Positions 21,674-30,336 of a DNA stretch of 64,000 nt are shown piece by piece. Each line of letters begins with the position of its first letter. The first letter of the stretch is position 1. The notes beneath the pieces are model-generated. The model saw only the letters and a program-made list of their open reading frames with translations, ran no database searches and was not told the DNA's origin. Source of the stretch: Nocardioides carbamazepini (GTDB lineage Bacteria > Actinomycetota > Actinomycetes > Propionibacteriales > Nocardioidaceae). Location of the stretch: NCBI RefSeq assembly GCF_024614185.1, contig NZ_JAHTLF010000016.1:248001-312000 (forward strand), read 5' to 3'. A program made the translations under genes and the position numbers.

Positions 21674-22111
21674 ATGCGATTCGTTCGCACCATGTCCGTC
21701 CTGGTGGCCGCCTTCACGGCTGCCCTGCTGGGGCTGACGCTCGCACCGACGGCTGCTCAGGCCGATTCCATCCAGGTCCAGCCGGGCCAGGTCGTCGCGG
21801 CCAAGGGCGTCACGCCGCGCGCGGTCCTCATCGGCGACTGCGGCCCGCATCCCGAGGCCGGCTGCTACGGCAAGCGCCTCTGGGCCAAGTTCGCGACCGA
21901 CCCGCTCGCCGCGGGCGTCAAGATGAAGGTCTACGTCAAGCGCAACGGCCGCTGGGCCCGCATCGCCAAGGTCAAGACCAAGGGCGACGGTCTCACCAAG
22001 AAGGTCTTCGTCCGCGCCGAGAAGGGCAAGAAGACCAAGTACAAGGTCGTCGCCAAGGGCGACGCGGTCTACGCCAAGGCCAGCTTCAAGTTCACGGTCA
22101 CCCGCCGCTGA
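21674..22111 (+). CDS. Small secreted basic protein of unknown function
   Basis: A 145-residue protein with a clear Sec signal peptide (MRFVRTMSVLVAAFTAALLGLTLAPTAAQA; likely cleavage AQA-D at about 30). The mature part has one cysteine pair (GDCGPHPEAGC) and a lysine-rich beta-type segment ending in KFTVTRR. The alternation of VYVKRNGRWARIAKV with KVFVRAEKGKKTKYKVVA suggests an Ig-like or SH3-like beta sandwich. It is expected to be released or wall-associated. A strong GAGGGGGAG ribosome site precedes the start and a strong terminator follows, so it is a single-gene unit. Confidence 0.8.
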   Translation: MRFVRTMSVLVAAFTAALLGLTLAPTAAQADSIQVQPGQVVAAKGVTPRAVLIGDCGPHPEAGCYGKRLWAKFATDPLAAGVKMKVYVKRNGRWARIAKVKTKGDGLTKKVFVRAEKGKKTKYKVVAKGDAVYAKASFKFTVTRR

Positions 22112-22125
22112 ATGCGGTGACCACC

Positions 22126-22170
22126 AAGCGAAGCGCCGCCGAGCATCTGCTCGGCGGCGCTTCGCTTTTT
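22126..22170 (+). terminator. Strong intrinsic terminator
   Basis: A perfect 19-bp stem (22126-22144 paired with 22149-22167) around the loop ATCT is followed by a run of five T at 22166-22170. It ends the secreted-protein transcript; the opposite strand lacks a T run, so it is directional, although it also sits between two converging genes. Confidence 0.92.
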
Positions 22171-22208
22171 GTCCGTGGCGGCCGGGGCACCCCTGGCCTG
22201 CCCGTCGG

Positions 22209-23333
22209 TCAGTCGACGGTCCAGGTGTCGCCGGCGTTGATGAGCGCGGTGAGGCGCTCCTCGGGCGTCCCCTGGCCGGCGACCGCCTCCGTGGCGGTGG
22301 CGACCTGGGCGCGCGCCTGGTCGTCGTACGTCGGGCGGTCGACCTGGCGGAAGATGCCGATCGGGCTGCGGTTGAGGTAGCCCGCGTCGGTGAGCCGGGA
22401 GATCGCGAACGCCGTGGACGGGTCGGCGTTGTGGGCGTCGTGGACGAGGATCGCGTCGGCGGGCACGGTCGCGGTGTCGGCGACGTCGACGCCGCCGGAC
22501 GCGGCGCGGACCAGGGCCTTGTCGCCCAGGCCGGTCGCCTCGTCGAGCGCGCCGAAGGTGATCGGCTGGCCGTGGGTGAGCGGGATGATCGCGTGTTCCT
22601 TCTCGCCCTTGTGCTCGCCCATGCCCTTGATGGCGTCGAAGGCGCCGTCGTTGAAGATCGGGCAGTTCTGGTAGATCTCGACGAACGAAGTGCCGCGGTG
22701 GGCGGCGGCGGCGGCGAGCACGGCGGTGAGGTGCTTGCGGTCGGAGTCGATGGTCCGCGCGACGAAGGTGGCCTCGGCGCCGAGGGCGAGGGACACCGGG
22801 TTGAACGGGTGGTCCACCGAGCCGACCGGCGTGGACTTGGTGACCTTGCCGACCTCGCTGGTGGGGGAGTACTGGCCCTTGGTGAGGCCGTAGATGCGGT
22901 TGTTGAAGAGCAGGATGGTCATGTTGACGTTGCGGCGTAGGGCGTGGATGAGGTGGTTGCCGCCGATGGAGAGGGCGTCGCCGTCGCCGGTGACGACCCA
23001 GACGGAGAGGTCTTCGCGGGCGGTGGCGATGCCGGTGGCGATGGAGGGTGCTCGGCCGTGGATGGAGTGCATGCCGTAGGTGTCGAGGTAGTAGGGGAAG
23101 CGGCTGGAGCAGCCGATGCCGGAGACGAAGACGATGTTCTCGCGGCGTAGGCCGAGGTCGGGGAGGAAGGACTGGACGGCTTTGAGGACGGCGTAGTCGC
23201 CGCAGCCGGGGCACCAGCGGACCTCCTGGTCGGAGGTGAACTCCTTCGCGGTCTGGGTCACGCCCTCCTCGACGGCGGGTACCAGCTCGGTGCCGGTGCG
23301 GGCACCGGGGAGCGGAAGATCGATGGTCGTCAT
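22209..23333 (-). CDS. korB: 2-oxoacid:ferredoxin oxidoreductase beta subunit
   Basis: A 374-residue thiamine-diphosphate-binding subunit. The N-terminal CPGCGDYAVLKAVQ motif and the GDGDALSIGGNHLIHALRRN segment (TPP/Mg binding, GDGD...N) are intact. With KorA it converts 2-oxoglutarate (or another 2-oxoacid) plus CoA to the acyl-CoA, reducing ferredoxin. This CoA-dependent enzyme serves as an alternative TCA-cycle step in actinobacteria. Its ATG (complement of 23331-23333) overlaps the korA stop, so the two are translated together. The exact 2-oxoacid preference cannot be told from sequence. Confidence 0.92.
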   Translation of the reverse strand: MTTIDLPLPGARTGTELVPAVEEGVTQTAKEFTSDQEVRWCPGCGDYAVLKAVQSFLPDLGLRRENIVFVSGIGCSSRFPYYLDTYGMHSIHGRAPSIATGIATAREDLSVWVVTGDGDALSIGGNHLIHALRRNVNMTILLFNNRIYGLTKGQYSPTSEVGKVTKSTPVGSVDHPFNPVSLALGAEATFVARTIDSDRKHLTAVLAAAAAHRGTSFVEIYQNCPIFNDGAFDAIKGMGEHKGEKEHAIIPLTHGQPITFGALDEATGLGDKALVRAASGGVDVADTATVPADAILVHDAHNADPSTAFAISRLTDAGYLNRSPIGIFRQVDRPTYDDQARAQVATATEAVAGQGTPEERLTALINAGDTWTVD

Positions 23334-25303
23334 TTGACGGGTGCCTCCTCGTGGTCGGCAGGGGGGTTGAGTCCGTGCTCGCCGAGATCGACGTCCCTGC
23401 CCTCGGCCTCGCCGACGAGTGCGCCGACGGCCTCGGCGAGCTCGGCGGCCTTGAGCGGCAGGCCGTAGACGTGGTTGTAGCCGATCGCGTCGACGAGGTA
23501 CTCCGCGCGGAGCATCTTGGAGAGCTGGCCGAGGTTCATCTCGGGGACCAGCACCTTGTCGTAGGACTTCAGGATCGTCCCGAGGTCCTTGGGGAACGGG
23601 TTGAGGTGGCGCAGGTGGACCTGGGCCACGTTGTGGCCCGCGCGGCGGACCCGGCGGCAGGCGGCACCGATCGGGCCGTACGTCGATCCCCAGCCGATCA
23701 CGAGGACCTTCGCCTCGCCCGAGGGGTCGTCGATCTCGAGCGGCGGGAGGCCGTCGGCGATCCGGTCGACCTTCTCCTGGCGGATCCGGACCATCCGGTC
23801 GTGGTTGGCCGAGTCGTAGGAGATGTTGCCGTGGCCCTCTCCCTTCTCGAGGCCGCCGATGCGGTGCTCGAGACCGGCGGTGCCGGGGACGGCCCACGGC
23901 CGGGCCAGGGTCTCCTCGTCGCGCAGGTAGGGCCAGAAGTCCCTCTCGGGGTTGCCGTCGGCGTCGAGGGTCCCGGTGTCGTGGTTGGGGCCGGTCGCGA
24001 AGTCCGCGTCGATGAGCGGGAGGTCCGCGACGTCCGGGATCTCCCACGGCTCGGAGCCGTTGGCGAGGTAGCCGTCGGAGAGCAGGAAGACCGGCGTGCG
24101 GTAGGTGATCGCGATCCGGGCGGCCTCGACGGCCGCGGCGAAGCAGTCGCCGGGCGACTGGGGGGCCACGATCGGGACCGGTGCCTCGCCGTTGCGGCCG
24201 TACATGGCCTGGAGCAGGTCGGCCTGCTCGGTCTTGGTGGGCAGGCCGGTGGAGGGCCCGCCGCGTTGGACGTTGATCACGACCAGGGGGAGCTCGGTCA
24301 TCACGGCCAGGCCGATCGCCTCGGACTTCAACGCGATGCCGGGCCCGGAGGTGGTGGTCACGCCGAGGGAGCCCGCGAAGGCGGCGCCGATGGCGGCGCC
24401 GATGCCGGCGATCTCGTCCTCCGCCTGCAGCGTGGTCACGCCGAAGCCCTTGTGCTTGCTGAGCTCGTGGAGGATGTCGGAGGCCGGGGTGATCGGGTAG
24501 GACCCCAGGAACACGGGAAGCTTCGACCGGACACCGGCGGCGACCAGGCCGTAGGACAGCGCCAGGTTGCCGGTGATGTTGCGGTAGGTCCCGGACCGCA
24601 TCTTGGCGGGCTTGATCTCGTACTGGACGACGAACGTCTCGGTCGTCTCGCCGTAGTTCCAGCCGGCCTTGAACGCGGCGATGTTGGCGCCGAGGATGTC
24701 GGCGACCTTCGCGAACTTGCGCTCCAGGAAGGCGATGGTCGGCTCGGTCGGGCGGCCGTACATCCACGACAGCAGGCCGAGGGCGAACATGTTCTTGGCC
24801 CGGGCGGCGTCCTTGCGGGACAGCCCGAACTCGGCCACGGCCGCGACCGTGATGCCGGTGAGGTCGACGGGCTGGACCTGGAAGCCGGCCAGCGGGTCGT
24901 CGACCTCGCCGAGCTTGTCGAGCGGGTTGGTGGCGTAGCCGGCCTTCTCGAGGTTGCGCTTGGTGAAGTCGTGGGAGTCCACGATGATCGTCGCGCCCTT
25001 GGGCAGGTCGGCCAGGTTGGCCTTCAACGCCGCCGGGTTCATCGCGACCAGCACGTCGGGCCGGTCGCCCGCGGTCAGGATGTCGTGGTCGGCGAAGTGG
25101 ATCTGGAACGAGCTGACCCCGGGGATCGTGCCCTGGGGGGCGCGGATCTCGGCGGGGAAGTTGGGCAGGGTCACCAAGTCGTTGCCGAACACGGCCGACT
25201 CCTGGGTGAACCGGTCACCGGTCAACTGCATGCCATCGCCGGAGTCCCCGGCGAACCGGATGATCACCCGGTCCAGCTGCTTGACCTGCTTGGTCTGGCT
25301 CAC
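23330..25303 (-). CDS. korA: 2-oxoacid:ferredoxin oxidoreductase alpha subunit (gamma-alpha fusion)
   Basis: A 657-residue fusion: an N-terminal gamma domain (about residues 10-190, with RFAGDSGDGMQLTGDRF), then the alpha pyrimidine-binding domain (SYPITPASDILHEL, QAEDEIAGIGAAIGAAFAG) and a C-terminal transketolase-like domain. The fusion order is that of the actinobacterial KorA family. GTG start with a GGAGCAGG ribosome site. Transcription begins in the 366-base gap shared with the sulfate transporter operon, where a palindrome resembling TetR-type sites lies about 80 bases upstream. Confidence 0.92.
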   Translation of the reverse strand: MSQTKQVKQLDRVIIRFAGDSGDGMQLTGDRFTQESAVFGNDLVTLPNFPAEIRAPQGTIPGVSSFQIHFADHDILTAGDRPDVLVAMNPAALKANLADLPKGATIIVDSHDFTKRNLEKAGYATNPLDKLGEVDDPLAGFQVQPVDLTGITVAAVAEFGLSRKDAARAKNMFALGLLSWMYGRPTEPTIAFLERKFAKVADILGANIAAFKAGWNYGETTETFVVQYEIKPAKMRSGTYRNITGNLALSYGLVAAGVRSKLPVFLGSYPITPASDILHELSKHKGFGVTTLQAEDEIAGIGAAIGAAFAGSLGVTTTSGPGIALKSEAIGLAVMTELPLVVINVQRGGPSTGLPTKTEQADLLQAMYGRNGEAPVPIVAPQSPGDCFAAAVEAARIAITYRTPVFLLSDGYLANGSEPWEIPDVADLPLIDADFATGPNHDTGTLDADGNPERDFWPYLRDEETLARPWAVPGTAGLEHRIGGLEKGEGHGNISYDSANHDRMVRIRQEKVDRIADGLPPLEIDDPSGEAKVLVIGWGSTYGPIGAACRRVRRAGHNVAQVHLRHLNPFPKDLGTILKSYDKVLVPEMNLGQLSKMLRAEYLVDAIGYNHVYGLPLKAAELAEAVGALVGEAEGRDVDLGEHGLNPPADHEEAPVK

Positions 25304-25669
25304 ACCTGCTCCACTTCTCTCGACATCGACGGAAGCCTCGCGCGCGATGACAGCTTCAGGTGAGCCGATTCTAGAGCCAATCTAGAACACGTTCCACTTT
25401 TTGGGTGGGCACCTGTCCCGCTCGCGCCGGCCGCCCCGATCGATGCGGCTCGACGAACGCTCACCACGATAGTCCGCCGCCCCGGCGTACCGGTCGCCGT
25501 GCCGCCTGATGGGCGCTCCCGGGAGTGCCGCCGGTCTGTGATGTCGGCCATGACGACTCGTCGATTTGTCTAAGAGCGAGTCGCTTAACTCGCTAATATG
25601 TATTATTCCAGTCTAGTTTGATGGAACTGGCCCCCGAGAGGCCGGCCCGAACAGCAAGGAATGAGTGCG
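25304..25669. promoter_or_regulatory. Divergent regulatory region, korAB / sulfate transporter
   Basis: This 366-base gap holds no gene. On the korA side, TCTAGA occurs twice (25370-25375 and 25381-25386), and TAGAACACGTTCCA at 25383-25396 fits the pattern TnnAACnnGTTnnA. On the transporter side, a 7-bp inverted repeat AGCGAGT/ACTCGCT (25575-25581 and 25588-25594) abuts an AT-rich stretch TAATATGTATTAT (25594-25606) that is the likely -10 region of the sulfate operon. The leader to the transporter start is about 60 bases. Confidence 0.6.
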
Positions 25670-26710
25670 ATGAAGCGAGTCATCAAGGCCGCGGCCCTGG
25701 CGGTCACCGGAGCGTTGGCGCTGACCGCCTGCGCGAGCGCCGACGGCGGCAGCGGGAGCGGCAGCGACGACGGGGAGCGGGTCAACATCGTCGGCTTCGC
25801 CGTGCCGGAGGCAGGCAACAAGGCCGCCGCCGCGGAGTTCAACAAGACCGAGGCGGGCAAGGACGTGTCCTTCTCCGGCTCGTACGGCGCCTCGGGCGAC
25901 CAGAGCCGCAAGGTCGTGGACACCAAGGGCAAGGACGTCGACTACGTCGTCTTCTCCCTCGAGCCCGATCTGACCCGGCTGGTCGACGCCGGCCTCGTCG
26001 CCGACGACTGGAACGCCGGCCCGACCCAGGGCATCGTCTCCAGCTCGGTCGCCGTGATCGCGACCGAGTCGGGCAACCCGCTCGGCATCGAGGACTGGGA
26101 CGACCTGACCCGCGACGACGTCAAGATCGTCACCCCGGACCCGGCCAGCTCCGGCTCGGCGAAGTGGAACATCCTCGCGCTCTACACCTACGCCAAGCAG
26201 AACGGCGCGACCGAGGAGGAGGCGGACGCCTTCTTGAAGAAGGTCTTCGGCAACGTCACCACCTGGGCCGCCAGCGGCCGCGAGGCGACCGAGGCCTTCA
26301 AGAAGGGTGTCGGCAACGTGCTGCTCACCTATGAGAACGAGGCCATCCTCGCGAAGCAGAACGGCGAGGACCTGGACTACATCGTTCCGGACCACACCTT
26401 CCTCATCGAGAACCCGGGCGCGGTCCTGAAGGACGCCAGCCCGGTCGCGCAGGACTGGCTGGACTTCATCCTCAGCGACGAGGGCCAGACCGCCTTCGTG
26501 TCGAAGGGCTTCCGGCCCGTCGGGGACCTGGACATCTCCGGCATCGAGGTCGAAGGGGCCAACGACCCGGCCGCCCCGTTCCCGACCCCGACGTCGCTGA
26601 GCACCGCCGCCGACCTCGGCGGCTGGAGCGCCATCAACGCGGAGTGGTTCGGCAAGGACGGCGAGAAGCTCCGCTTCGACCAGCTGTACGCCGAAGCGAC
26701 CAAGCAGTGA
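25670..26710 (+). CDS. Sulfate/thiosulfate-binding lipoprotein
   Basis: A 346-residue extracytoplasmic solute-binding protein of the Sbp/CysP type that delivers sulfate to the CysTW permease. The signal peptide ends in the lipobox LTAC (cysteine about residue 19 from the chosen start), so it is a membrane-anchored lipoprotein. The GSYGASGDQSRKVV and PDPASSGSAKWNILA segments match sulfate-ligand loops. ATG 25670 is preferred over ATG 25661 because the AAGGA ribosome site at 25656-25660 is too close to the latter. The stop overlaps the next gene in GTGA. Confidence 0.9.
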   Translation: MKRVIKAAALAVTGALALTACASADGGSGSGSDDGERVNIVGFAVPEAGNKAAAAEFNKTEAGKDVSFSGSYGASGDQSRKVVDTKGKDVDYVVFSLEPDLTRLVDAGLVADDWNAGPTQGIVSSSVAVIATESGNPLGIEDWDDLTRDDVKIVTPDPASSGSAKWNILALYTYAKQNGATEEEADAFLKKVFGNVTTWAASGREATEAFKKGVGNVLLTYENEAILAKQNGEDLDYIVPDHTFLIENPGAVLKDASPVAQDWLDFILSDEGQTAFVSKGFRPVGDLDISGIEVEGANDPAAPFPTPTSLSTAADLGGWSAINAEWFGKDGEKLRFDQLYAEATKQ

Positions 26711-27555
26711 CGGACACCCTCGTCGCGCCCCCTGGACCGGCTCGTAGGACGAGCCGGTCCGGCGGGCCGTTCCGCCTCACCCCCACGTCGGGGGTGGGGC
26801 TGGGCGTCGCGCTGGTCTGGTTCAGCATCCTCGTCCTCCTGCCCCTCGCGGCGGTCGTGGGGGCTGCCGCCGACGGTGGGTTCGACCGCTTCTGGAACAC
26901 CCTGACCGACGCCCAGACCTTCGCGGCGTTGCGCCTGACCGTGGTCGAGGCACTGCTGGTGACGGCGGTGAACGCCGTGATCGGCACCATCGTCGCCTGG
27001 GTGCTGGTCCGCGACCAGTTCCCGGGCAAGCGGATCCTCGACGTCGTCATCGACATCCCGTTCGCGCTCCCGACCATCGTCGCCGGCCTGGTCCTGCTCA
27101 GCCTCTGGGGACCCGAGAGCCCGATGGGCATCAACATCGTGAACACCCGGCAGGGCATCTTCCTGGCGCTGCTGTTCGTGACCCTGCCGTTCGTCGTCCG
27201 CACCGTCCAGCCGGTGCTCATCGAGCTCGACGCCGACGTCGAGGAGGCGGCGGCGTCCCTCGGCGCGTCGCGGGTCACCACCTTCCGGCGGATCATCCTG
27301 CCCAGCCTGGTGCCGGCGATCGCGGCCGGCTCGTCCCTGGGCTTCGCGCGGGCGATCAGCGAGTTCGGCTCGCTGGTGCTCATCTCGGGCAACACGCCCT
27401 ACGAGACCGAGGTCGCGTCGCTGAAGATCCTCAAGTTCCTCGAGGGGGACAACCAGGCCGGGGCCGCGGCCGTCGCCGTCCTGCTGCTGGTCGTCGCCAT
27501 CGTCACGATCGTGATCCTCGACGTGATCTCGAGGCGGGTGGCCCGCCGTGGCTGA
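26707..27555 (+). CDS. cysT: Sulfate ABC transporter permease CysT
   Basis: A 282-residue inner-membrane permease with six helices. The EAA loop that contacts the ATPase reads EEAAASLGASRVTTFRRIILP. The GTG at 26707 overlaps the binding-protein stop; an upstream in-frame ATG would extend into that gene. It pairs with CysW to form the channel. Confidence 0.92.
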   Translation: MTDTLVAPPGPARRTSRSGGPFRLTPTSGVGLGVALVWFSILVLLPLAAVVGAAADGGFDRFWNTLTDAQTFAALRLTVVEALLVTAVNAVIGTIVAWVLVRDQFPGKRILDVVIDIPFALPTIVAGLVLLSLWGPESPMGINIVNTRQGIFLALLFVTLPFVVRTVQPVLIELDADVEEAAASLGASRVTTFRRIILPSLVPAIAAGSSLGFARAISEFGSLVLISGNTPYETEVASLKILKFLEGDNQAGAAAVAVLLLVVAIVTIVILDVISRRVARRG

Positions 27556-28396
27556 CACCCGACAGATCCGGGCCCGCAAGGGGCCCGTGACCTACCTGCT
27601 GCGGGCGTTCGTGATCGCCTATCTCGCCGTGCTGGTGATCTGGCCCCTCTTCGAGGTCGCCAAGCAGACCTTCGCCCCGGCGGACGTCGGCGACGAGGGC
27701 GGCGTCGGGGCCTTCTGGGAGCGACTCAGCGACCCGTCGGTGACCTACGCGTTCAACCTGACCGTCACCGTGGCGTTCTGGGCCGTGGTCATCAACACGC
27801 TCTTCGGCGTGGGGATCTCGCTGCTCCTCGTCCGCTACCAGTTCCCCGGCCGGCGCATCCTCTCGGTGCTCGTCGACCTGCCGATGTCGGTCTCGCCGGT
27901 GGTCGTCGGCCTGGCGCTGGTGCTCGCCTACAGCACGGGCAAGGGCTGGTTCGGTGAGGCGCTGGCCTCGGTCGGCTTCTACGTCATCGGGACCACGCCG
28001 GGACTGATCATGGCCACGGCCTTCGTCAGCCTTCCGCTGGTGATCCGCGAGATCGTGCCGGTGCTCGAGGAGATCGGCGCCGACGCCGAGATGGCCGCCC
28101 ACAGCCTCGGGGCCAACGGCTGGCAGACCTTCCGCCGGATCACCCTGCCCAGCATCAAGTGGGCGGTCGTGTACGGCGTCGTGCTGAGCATGGCCCGCTC
28201 GCTCGGCGAGTTCGGAGCGGTCAAGATCGTCAGCCCCGGCGCCGAGTTCCGTGGCGAGACCGCCACCCTCCTCATCCAGAACCGCTACACCAACTACGAG
28301 GAGCCCACGGCGTACGCCGCTGCCTTCGTGCTCGTGCTGGCCTCCGTGCTCGCCCTCGTCGTGGTGTCGCTCATTCGCAAGGAAGATCACTCATGA
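27548..28396 (+). CDS. cysW: Sulfate ABC transporter permease CysW
   Basis: A 282-residue permease, the second half of the sulfate channel, with six helices and the EAA loop [22 protein letters not shown]. The GTG start lies 8 bases inside cysT and the stop overlaps cysA by four bases, so the operon is translationally coupled throughout. Confidence 0.92.
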   Translation: MADTRQIRARKGPVTYLLRAFVIAYLAVLVIWPLFEVAKQTFAPADVGDEGGVGAFWERLSDPSVTYAFNLTVTVAFWAVVINTLFGVGISLLLVRYQFPGRRILSVLVDLPMSVSPVVVGLALVLAYSTGKGWFGEALASVGFYVIGTTPGLIMATAFVSLPLVIREIVPVLEEIGADAEMAAHSLGANGWQTFRRITLPSIKWAVVYGVVLSMARSLGEFGAVKIVSPGAEFRGETATLLIQNRYTNYEEPTAYAAAFVLVLASVLALVVVSLIRKEDHS

Positions 28397-29391
28397 GCAT
28401 CGAAGTACGCGGTGTCGGCAAGCGCTACGGCGACTTCATCGCCCTCGACGACATCAACGTGTCCCTGCCCACGGGCCAGCTGACCGCCCTGCTCGGTCCC
28501 AGCGGTGGCGGCAAGTCCACCCTGCTGCGGATCATCGCGGGCCTGGAGTCCACCGACGGCGGCTCCGTGGAGATCGAGGGCGTGGACGCCACGAAGCTGC
28601 CGCCGCAGAAGCGCAACGTCGGCTTCGTCTTCCAGCACTACGCCGTGTTCAAGCACATGACGGTGGCCAAGAACGTCGCCTTCGGCCTGGAGATCCGCAA
28701 GCGCCCCAAGGCAGAGGTGAAGACGAAGGTGGCCGAGCTCCTCGAGCTGGTGCACCTGTCGCAGTTCGCGCACCGGCTGCCCTCGCAGCTCTCCGGCGGC
28801 CAGCGCCAGCGGCTCGCGCTCGCTCGCGCGCTCGCCGTGGAGCCGTCGGTGCTCCTGCTGGACGAGCCGTTCGGCGCGCTCGACGCGAAGGTCCGCAAGG
28901 AGCTGCGGGACTGGCTGCGGCGCCTGCACGACGAGGTGCACGTGACGACGGTCTTCGTGACCCACGACCAGGAGGAGGCGCTCGAGGTCGCCGACGAGAT
29001 CGTGGTCATCAACGAGGGCAGGATCGAGCAGATCGGCAGCCCGGACCAGCTCTACGACGAGCCGGCCAACGACTTCGTGATGGGCTTCCTCGGCGCGGTG
29101 ACCCAGCTCGGGCCGCTGCGGCTGCGTCCGCACGACATCGAGGTCGCGGTCTCCCCGGGGGTGCCCGGCTCGTCGCCCGGCGTCGTGCTCCGCGCGCTGC
29201 GGGTGGGCTTCGAGGTGCGGCTCACCGTCGAGATCGAGGGGCAGGCCGAGCCGGTGCTCGTCGTCCTGTCCCGCACGCACGCACGTGCCCTCGACCTCGA
29301 GCTCGGCAGCCAGGTGTGGCTGAGTCCCGCCACGGGCGCGACGACCGTGCCGGCGTTCGGGGTTCCACGCCCGGAGGCGGTCGTCTCCTAG
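28393..29391 (+). CDS. cysA: Sulfate ABC transporter ATPase CysA
   Basis: A 332-residue ATPase. Walker A is GPSGGGKST, the signature is [15 protein letters not shown], Walker B is [11 protein letters not shown], and the switch histidine is in [11 protein letters not shown]. The C-terminal 100 residues (LRPHDIEV... onward) form the TOBE-like regulatory domain typical of CysA. It powers sulfate import, the sulfur source for cysteine and iron-sulfur synthesis. Confidence 0.93.
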   Translation: MSIEVRGVGKRYGDFIALDDINVSLPTGQLTALLGPSGGGKSTLLRIIAGLESTDGGSVEIEGVDATKLPPQKRNVGFVFQHYAVFKHMTVAKNVAFGLEIRKRPKAEVKTKVAELLELVHLSQFAHRLPSQLSGGQRQRLALARALAVEPSVLLLDEPFGALDAKVRKELRDWLRRLHDEVHVTTVFVTHDQEEALEVADEIVVINEGRIEQIGSPDQLYDEPANDFVMGFLGAVTQLGPLRLRPHDIEVAVSPGVPGSSPGVVLRALRVGFEVRLTVEIEGQAEPVLVVLSRTHARALDLELGSQVWLSPATGATTVPAFGVPRPEAVVS

Positions 29392-29401
29392 TCTGGAGCG
29401 C

Positions 29402-29854
29402 GTGAGCTATCTGCGGGCGACACGCGTGCTGTGCTGGCTGCTCGGGATCGCGGTGCTGGTGTCGGTCGTCCACTACGTCGACAACTACGTCAACTACGAC
29501 GACTACCCGGTGCCCGGTCCCGATGCGGCGGTGCCCGCGCCGTCCGCGACCCTGGTGGCCGTCGGCTGGTTCGTCTTCACCGCCTTCGGCGCGGTGGGGC
29601 TGCTGCTGTGGCTGCGGCGCCACATCACGACCGCGGCGATCGCGCTCACCGGGTACTCGCTGTCCGGCCTGATCGGCATCGCCCACTACACGGTGCCCGG
29701 GGCGACCGACATGGTCTGGTGGCGCCAGGGCCACGTCCTCGTCGACATCGTCTGCGGCGCTGCCGTGTTCGGGTTCGCGCTGTGGGCGGCGAGGAACGCG
29801 TCCGAGCTCATCCCTCCGGCCGCGAAGCAGCCGCCTGCTCCGCCTTCGCCTTGA
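29402..29854 (+). CDS. Small four-helix membrane protein of unknown function
   Basis: A 150-residue protein with four hydrophobic segments (about residues 7-25, 48-68, 74-94 and 107-125) and a short proline-rich tail. The loop after helix 1 is tyrosine- and aspartate-rich (YVDNYVNYDDYP). I recognise no family. GTG start 10 bases after cysA suggests read-through from the sulfate operon, but no functional link is evident. Its 3' end overlaps the convergent SRPBCC gene by 47 bases. Confidence 0.7.
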   Translation: MSYLRATRVLCWLLGIAVLVSVVHYVDNYVNYDDYPVPGPDAAVPAPSATLVAVGWFVFTAFGAVGLLLWLRRHITTAAIALTGYSLSGLIGIAHYTVPGATDMVWWRQGHVLVDIVCGAAVFGFALWAARNASELIPPAAKQPPAPPSP

Positions 29855-30293
29855 GCCCCTCGGCGTGGCGGCGGAATCCGTCGGCCACGCGCCCCGGTCC
29901 GGCGAGGCGGACGAGCGGGCCGCGGAACTCCTCGACGGTCTCGTACGTCGTCGGGCCGCCGGGGCGCTGGGTGAGGCGCTGGTGGCGCACCCCCTTGACC
30001 AGCCCCAGCTTCGCGGGCAGGCCCTCGTAGACGTAGGACATCAGCGCGGTCGTCGTACCGGTCGCGGGGTCGGTGGTCGGAGCGTCGAGGGCGGTGATCC
30101 GCTCCGGGGAGCGGGTGCGACCCCCGGTGGCCCAGACGACGTGGAGCACGATCGGGTTGCCGACGAGGGGCGGTTGCGCGGTCTCGGCCCGCTCGACGAA
30201 GGGGTTCCACTCGGCGTACCGCTCGGTGTCGGTCATGACCTCCCACACGACGTCCAGCGGTGCGTCGATGTCGATCCGCGCGGAGGGATTCAT
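29808..30293 (-). CDS. SRPBCC (START-like) domain protein
   Basis: A 161-residue single-domain protein of the polyketide cyclase/SRPBCC fold, beginning ARIDIDAPLDVVWEVMTDTERYAEWNPFV, a highly characteristic first strand and helix. Such proteins bind hydrophobic ligands; the ligand is unknown. The ATG at 30293 (complement of 30291-30293) is chosen because the family N-terminus begins there; an upstream start would add a non-conserved 56 residues across the divergent gene's promoter. Confidence 0.8.
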   Translation of the reverse strand: MNPSARIDIDAPLDVVWEVMTDTERYAEWNPFVERAETAQPPLVGNPIVLHVVWATGGRTRSPERITALDAPTTDPATGTTTALMSYVYEGLPAKLGLVKGVRHQRLTQRPGGPTTYETVEEFRGPLVRLAGPGRVADGFRRHAEGLKAKAEQAAASRPEG

Positions 30294-30336
30294 GGCCCCA
30301 TCATGGCGGAGCTGCCGGATCGGGGAGGATGGTTCC

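Noticed and set aside
22126..22170. GAAGCGCC-rich palindrome as a mobile repeat related to the nuoG element
   Set aside because: A perfect stem followed by a T run between convergent genes is sufficiently explained as an intrinsic terminator.
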